In this document: piece after piece, positions 59,240-64,000 of the stretch
Numbering within the stretch: the first letter of the stretch is position 1
Layout: the number at the start of each line of letters is the position of its first letter
Source: Hanleya hanleyi
Taxonomy: Eukaryota > Mollusca > Polyplacophora > Lepidopleurida > Hanleyidae
DNA: 64,000 nucleotides
Direction: 5' to 3'
NCBI GenBank assembly: GCA_036873755.1
Contig: JAVTVY010008188.1
Span: 310,001 to 374,000, forward strand
The notes under the pieces: generated by a model
What the model saw: the letters and a program-made list of their open reading frames with translations, nothing else
What the model was told of the DNA's origin: nothing
The model's database searches: none
Program-made: the position numbers and the translations under genes

Positions 59240-59815
59240 TGGACCCTTAACAAATGATAGCCCCCCCATCTTCCCCCCTCCCCTCAGGAAAGTATACCCG
59301 GCATATATGAATGATGGTCCGCTTTCAGGAATGATAGTCCCCACCCAATGATATCACTTTCATTCTATGATGTATTGTCCAACATATACATGGTTGGACA
59401 CATCGCAACTGTTGTCCGCACCCAGGAATGGTTGTCCGGCATACAGAAATAATGTCCCCCCCCCCCCTCATGAAAGGTAGTAGCCCAACTCAAAAATAGT
59501 TTTCCGCCACTAGAAGAATTGTTCAGCGTATGGGAATGATGGGTCGACACCCAGGAATGCTTGCCATGATTTTGATTGCAATTGCAGTTTAAGGGCCGCT
59601 TCCCATACGGAATTCGCGGCCCATCAACTCAAATGTTTTATTTAAATTTCACGGTATATTTCTTAGTTCATTTAAGGTCTTTACCAGCGCTCAATTTTAA
59701 AATAAATAATTAAATAACAATGAGAGAGCAGGGAGAGATATAAATAGAAGTAAAGAAGAGCCGGCTATGTACAAGTTCGTCTGTCGGTTTTTGGTCAGGT
59801 TATGCTGGTAAATAT

Positions 59816-60253
59816 GTGTTCATTGTAATCGCGTGGATGATTCCTTTGTCTTGGTACACCTTTTTACGCACAAAGCCGTCCAGAAAAAAAAACTGGGAGA
59901 ACTATGGGCGTCTTCAGGATTTTCGGGATAAGAGAGGGGGTGGGGGGAGCGTTTCCTATGCTTTCTTTACAGAGCCCAAGATTGTGATGTCCAACATAGC
60001 AAAAAAAAAACAAAACATGCAGTTGGGCTTTGAAAGGGAGCCCAACGCGCCCAACGACTTCTCTAACGACGCCCTTGAGAAGAAAGTGGGATTTTCCGGA
60101 AACAATGTGCCTGTAACAATGATTGGAGTGTGTATCGGGGTACAGGACGGCAGGCTACCTCCTACATTGCGTGAAAGTCATAGGATCGTTTTTTGGTCGC
60201 CATGTGAATCATTGACCGTTATATGTAATAATGGTCTCATCTCCCAGGAATGA
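59816..60253 (+). other. 145-codon open frame in the minisatellite gap, unrecognised
   Basis: Begins with ATT-like context (not a clear ATG start) and includes a hydrophobic start (VIAWMIPLSWYTF) followed by low-complexity K- and G-rich stretches. No domain is recognised. The last codons run into the minisatellite. I lean to chance, but this is the longest frame outside the tandem array. Confidence 0.25.
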
Positions 60254-60322
60254 CAGTTCCCTATCCAGAAATGATTTGCTCGGCATATATTATGGACGAT
60301 AGTCCCTATAGTACCCCGCCCA

Positions 60323-60340
60323 ACACACACACACACACAC
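60323..60340. repeat. (AC)n microsatellite
   Basis: Nine AC dinucleotides inside the minisatellite. Confidence 0.9.
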
Positions 60341-60952
60341 GTGATTGCCAACCATTAGGACTAATTGTCCAGCGTATCTGAAAGCTGTTTTGAAACCCAG
60401 GAATGATTGTCTACCTCTGCGAATGAATAATCGGCGCAGACGAATAATGTTCCATCCTCAGGTACAAATGTCCAGCATATAGGAATGATGGTTCGACACC
60501 AATAAATTACTGTCCGCTCCTAGGAATGATTGATTGGCACAGAAATAATTATCCCACTCAGTTATGATAGTCCCCCACTTAGGAATGATTGTTCGCCATT
60601 ACGAGTACTTGCACAGCGCATATGAATTTTAGTTCGATACCTAAGAATGATTGACCGATTTGACGGAATAATGTCCCCCGCTTTCAGAAAACAGTCATCC
60701 ATCCAAGAATGGTGCCTCTTGGAGTAACTCTCGAGCATGTAGGAATGATGGGTTAAAAGCCAGGAATGGTGTCACTAGTAGTTACCATATATTTCATTGG
60801 GAGGAGTTCCATGTAGCTATATTCTTAGAAGAGATATAGCCGAAATAAAGAAACTGGACCCTCGTAATAATTCATGACGTTAATATACAACTGTAGGTCA
60901 ATGAGGGTGAAGATCCCCTTTATATACTACTGTAGCGTCCTTAGTGATATGA

Positions 60953-61066
60953 CGGCACTGGGCCTCAGCGAGACAGCACTATATAGAATGTTCGTTCAAA
61001 GTAAGCATCGTCGTGATAGGACTGGATAATTGTAGAAATCGACGTTAAATCGTACTCACTCAATCA
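60953..61066 (+). mobile_element. 5'-truncated SINE with 14-bp target duplication
   Basis: CCTTAGTGATATGA occurs at 60,939-60,952 and 61,067-61,080. Between them are GGACTGGATAATTGTAGAAA, then TCGACGTTAAATCGTACTCA and CTCAATCA, the same tail type as at 33,193. The tRNA head is missing. Confidence 0.88.
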
Positions 61067-61404
61067 CCTTAGTGATATGATGAAAGTTCCTTATCTGTGT
61101 TGTTTTTAAAGATTTAGCCCTTCAGAATAATGCACAACATCATCGTTATTACATATAAGTGATATTATGCAAGTCCATATAGCTACTTTTCTTTCTTGCG
61201 GAGATATAGCCTCCCAAACGAAAACTGGAGCTTTGTGGTAACTAATGGCATAATCAGAATCATCATACCTGTAGGAGGGACGATGCAAGAACTATACCGG
61301 TCTGAACCTGTATTCCTTGTAGAGATATTGCCAGGTTAACAATAACTCACACATTCATAATAATTCATCGGGATAGCATAACCTTATAACTTTGGAAAAA
61401 AGTG

Positions 61405-61805
61405 GAAATTGGTGAGTAATGTAAGAGGCAGGAAAATGGGCGTAGTCTGGTGACCAAAAAGGAACAATATGACTTCACAGTAAAGCCTTCTTCGACACCT
61501 CAAATTCCGACCAGAATACGGAGGGTTCTAAGACGTAGCCTTGGTATCTCAGCCGCTCTTTTATTGAATCTGTTCATGTGAAAACTATGAAGTAACCACA
61601 CGGCCCCTAGCACGACTTACGCGAAATTAGGTACGTTAGCTCGAGAGATGTGATAACAGATTCGTTCAAATAAGTAACTCCCAAGATACTTCTGTACATA
61701 TATTTGTCAAATGACATGTTTCGGGAGCGGGTCTCGGGATTAACAGTCCACCAGCAGAATACTGTCATATACAGATAAAAAATTATGATATATGTAAGAA
61801 GTGGG
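61405..61805 (-). repeat. Family K copy
   Basis: Landmarks on the plus strand are GTAGTCTGGTGACCAAAAAG, CTAAGACGTAGCCTTGGTAT, CACACGGCCCCTAGCACGAC, then GGGAGCGGGTCTCGGGATTA and GTCCACCAGCAGAATAC. The last two match the far end of the K copy at 51,100-51,160, so long K members share this end. Confidence 0.78.
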
Positions 61806-62341
61806 ATGCACGATTGCACATAATCGTTGCGGAGATATATCTAAAATAAGAAAAAAACTGAAACTTTAATGACATCTACTGGCGCGCTCATGGTAATGGG
61901 AGTAAATGTTCACGTTGCTTCATAATGTATAAGGAGCCATTTTCATCGTCCAAATCCATCGTTGGCCACCGTTTTATTTTCGGAGCTACTAACTGCTTCA
62001 CGTATCTACTAAGGATCTCAACGATTTAAAAAATTTGTGTCCAATCATCGTTTTTTGTGTTACAACGTAGAAAGAGTATGCAGTATTTTTCGTGTGAAAT
62101 TAATATAGCGATGATGTAAAGCATGGAAAACGTTCTATCTTGATAAATTACAATGGTTACGCTGGGTGCTGTGACCACTAAACTGTGCCACCAAGCTGTT
62201 TTGTTTGATACGTAAGAAAGCGTTTATAGCTTCGCACTACAAATATCTTGCAATCGCCAACTACTGGACAGCATCTCCTGAAGGAATTTAAATAGCGAAA
62301 CGTCTCTTTACCTGCGGCACGCAGGTCTACGGGAGGCTCGC
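61806..62341. other. No gene seen
   Basis: No gene or RNA is supported. GCGGAGATATATCTAAAATAAG near 61,829 echoes similar lines at 60,824 and 61,198 (GGAGATATAGCCTCC), a weak dispersed motif. Confidence 0.45.
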
Positions 62342-62380
62342 GTTGTTGTTGTTGTTGTTGTTCTTGTTGTTCTTCTTCTT
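62342..62380. repeat. (GTT)n/(CTT)n microsatellite
   Basis: About seven GTT triplets, then mixed TTC/GTT triplets. Confidence 0.9.
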
Positions 62381-62564
62381 GTGACTTTTTGAAATGCGCA
62401 TGCGCTAAGAGAGTGTGATCTCTGCCACATCTCTTTTCTTTTCAACCTCCGATCTCACATGACAACACTGTCTTCAGGCGCGTTTGAATTCATTTGCAAC
62501 TATATTCTGTGGAATGAATTATTGCTTCGTTATTTTCCGGATTGGATTTATAATACATGAAAAT

Positions 62565-63004
62565 AGTGTGAATAACGTCAAAGGACCTACGAAGTAGGGT
62601 AGGCATTAGGACTCCGACACGCACTGAACTCTTGGACCCCAGTTGAAATCCTGCCTATATTAAGATGGGCACGGCCTAAGTTAGAATCACCAGTGATTTT
62701 AATCAAAAATCATCAGAAATTTTCATCAAAAGTAGGTCAGCTCGAAACATGCTGGCAACAGTCCCCTAATGCACCTTCATGCCCAGTGTGAATAACGTCA
62801 CAGGACATAAGAAGTAGGGTAGGCATTAGGACTCCGGCGCACGTTGAACTCTTGGACCCCCAGTTGAAATCCTGCCTATATTAAGATGGGCACGGCTCAA
62901 GTTAGATTCACCAGTGATTTTAATCAAAAATCACCAGAAATTTTCATCAAAAGTAGGTCAGCTCGAAACATGCTGGTAACAGTCCCCTAAAGCACCTTCA
63001 TGCC
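62565..63004 (+). repeat. 220-bp tandem duplication, tRNA-SINE-like
   Basis: 62,565-62,784 and 62,785-63,004 are near-identical, beginning GTGTGAATAACGTCA. Each contains GGTAGGCATTAGGACTCCG, which loosely resembles a polymerase III A box, and CCCAGTTGAAATCCTGCC, two changes from a B box. This suggests a SINE duplicated in tandem, but the promoter boxes are imperfect and no tail is seen. Confidence 0.85.
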
Positions 63005-63400
63005 AAAAATCAAGGTTCTAATATCAACGGTAACACTCAGATATAACATATCTCTCAGATATAACATATATATAAATATTAATATTCATGTCACTGTTCC
63101 ATTGTTTCTCTTGTTGTATTCCTCGTAAAATTTTGTACTCTGCCTTTGACTGGTCTTTGTACAATTAAATTTTTGATCTTGAATGCTTATTTTGCCGACG
63201 AAAGGATTCAGATGGACTCACTCATTACCGGACAATTTCAAATGGTAGCCCACTTCGAAGGGACAGAAATGACTATGTAGTTTTTAATGAGTTAGACACC
63301 CCTGTGCGCGAACAATACCTCACAGTTGTGCAGTTATATTGTGCACTTTCGGTTACAAGCATGACATTTGGCAAATAGCAATTTTAAATGATTCTCTTTC
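63005..63400. other. No gene seen
   Basis: Contains TCTCAGATATAACATA twice near 63,036-63,070. Nothing else is supported. Confidence 0.5.
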
Positions 63401-64000
63401 GGAACATAGCCTCTCTATCCTCATTCTCGCAAGCCAGGGCCTTGCTTCGCTGGTATTGATGTTCCCGTCCTCTTCCGCACTCAGAATCCCTTTAGAATAG
63501 CATTAATCACTTCCGTACAATACAATGTGTATCAGCAGACAATGCGCAGAAACATAGTGCATTTGACATCATTCTCTGAAGTCAGAGCCCATTTCTGGTA
63601 GAATTTACTGGTTCTATACACAATTTACGTTACTTTGTCAATCAGTTTTACGAATGGAATTACGTCATATATAGCAGATACTGACCATAAAAACGGTCTA
63701 GTTGACCTCGTGGCCAAAAGCTAGGGCCTTTGTTTTGCTGGAGGAGTTTTTGAGTTTGATTTTGATACTTAGATACCTTTCGCATTGACTTTAACTTGGC
63801 AGTCATTTTCGTGAATGCAACAATTTGATGTATGAAAAGATAATAACGAGAATTCGACATCATTCTCTTACACACAGACCTTGTTTAGTGAACTAGCCCC
63901 GAAACTTCGCACTTGAATCACCTTCGGAATGACTTAGTGACAAACATATTCGCGAATTGAGTATAGGAAGATATCCATAGATACTGACTAGAAATGTTTC
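63401..64000 (+). repeat. Diverged repeat of about 290 bp, running off the window
   Basis: GCCAGGGCCTTGCTTCGCTGG (63,433) and GCTAGGGCCTTTGTTTTGCTGG (63,720), GACATCATTCTCT (63,565 and 63,858), and CAGATACTGACC versus AGATACTGACT near the ends, keep the same order about 285-295 bp apart. Two units are visible; the second is cut by the window edge. Confidence 0.55.

Larger units (their letters stand above)
59240..60775 (+). repeat. Degenerate minisatellite, about 20-bp unit, interrupted
   Basis: A loose unit like AGGAATGATTGTCCGNCAC recurs dozens of times at 59,240-59,575 and 60,235-60,775, with drifting length. Examples are CAGGAATGGTTGTCCGGCAT near 59,422 and AGGAATGATTGTTCGCCATT near 60,582. 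The stretch 59,576-60,235 lacks the unit, so something else was inserted there. It is an old, strongly decayed array. Confidence 0.75.

Overview
This is eukaryotic, gene-poor, repeat-dense DNA, almost certainly from a marine invertebrate and probably a mollusc. Three short interspersed elements (SINEs) are recognisable, two with clear target-site duplications. Their tails read like CGACGTTAAATC followed by (CTCA)n, a style I associate with abalone and other gastropod SINEs. The species assignment is inference. I see no complete protein-coding gene, rRNA gene, CRISPR array or operon. Most open frames here are short chance frames inside repeats. The only protein homology I trust is to two decayed retroelements: a reverse transcriptase split between two places in the 20-28 kb region, and the C-terminal end of a CR1/Jockey-like non-LTR element near 53 kb. 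Layout: 0-10 kb holds intergenic DNA with three partial copies of a repeat (M), a 132-bp near-perfect foldback, and four TTAA-flanked MITEs (family Z, piggyBac type), two of them head to head on one shared TTAA. 10.2-36.3 kb is a tandem array of a roughly 7-8 kb unit, subdivided here as a-b-c-d-e. Units 1 and 4 read forward; most of unit 2 and part of unit 3 read in reverse between about 20,433 and 28,430. The two ends of that reversed block cut the same reverse-transcriptase fragment and the same b-c junction. Turning the block round on paper repairs both, so it is an 8-kb inversion inside a once all-direct array. Sub-region d carries a minisatellite, expanded in unit 4 to regular 111-bp repeats with a nested 21-bp repeat. 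36.3-42 kb is mostly featureless apart from a small 22-bp minisatellite and copies of a second dispersed family (K). 42.2-48.9 kb and 49.7-55.1 kb are two old, diverged copies of one another in direct orientation. Insertions of Z, K, a TA-flanked MITE and the non-LTR fragment have made them different. 55-64 kb holds two tRNA-headed or tailed SINEs with target duplications, a SINE head fragment, a degenerate 20-bp minisatellite, a 220-bp tandem duplication and simple repeats. The recurring theme is family Z. Its copies share a central pair of CREB/ATF-type TGACGTCA sites one helical turn apart, YY1-like GCCGCCATTTTG sites, and in several copies an ATGCAAAT octamer. The family therefore spreads ready-made transcription-factor sites. 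All alignments were made by eye; no search was run.
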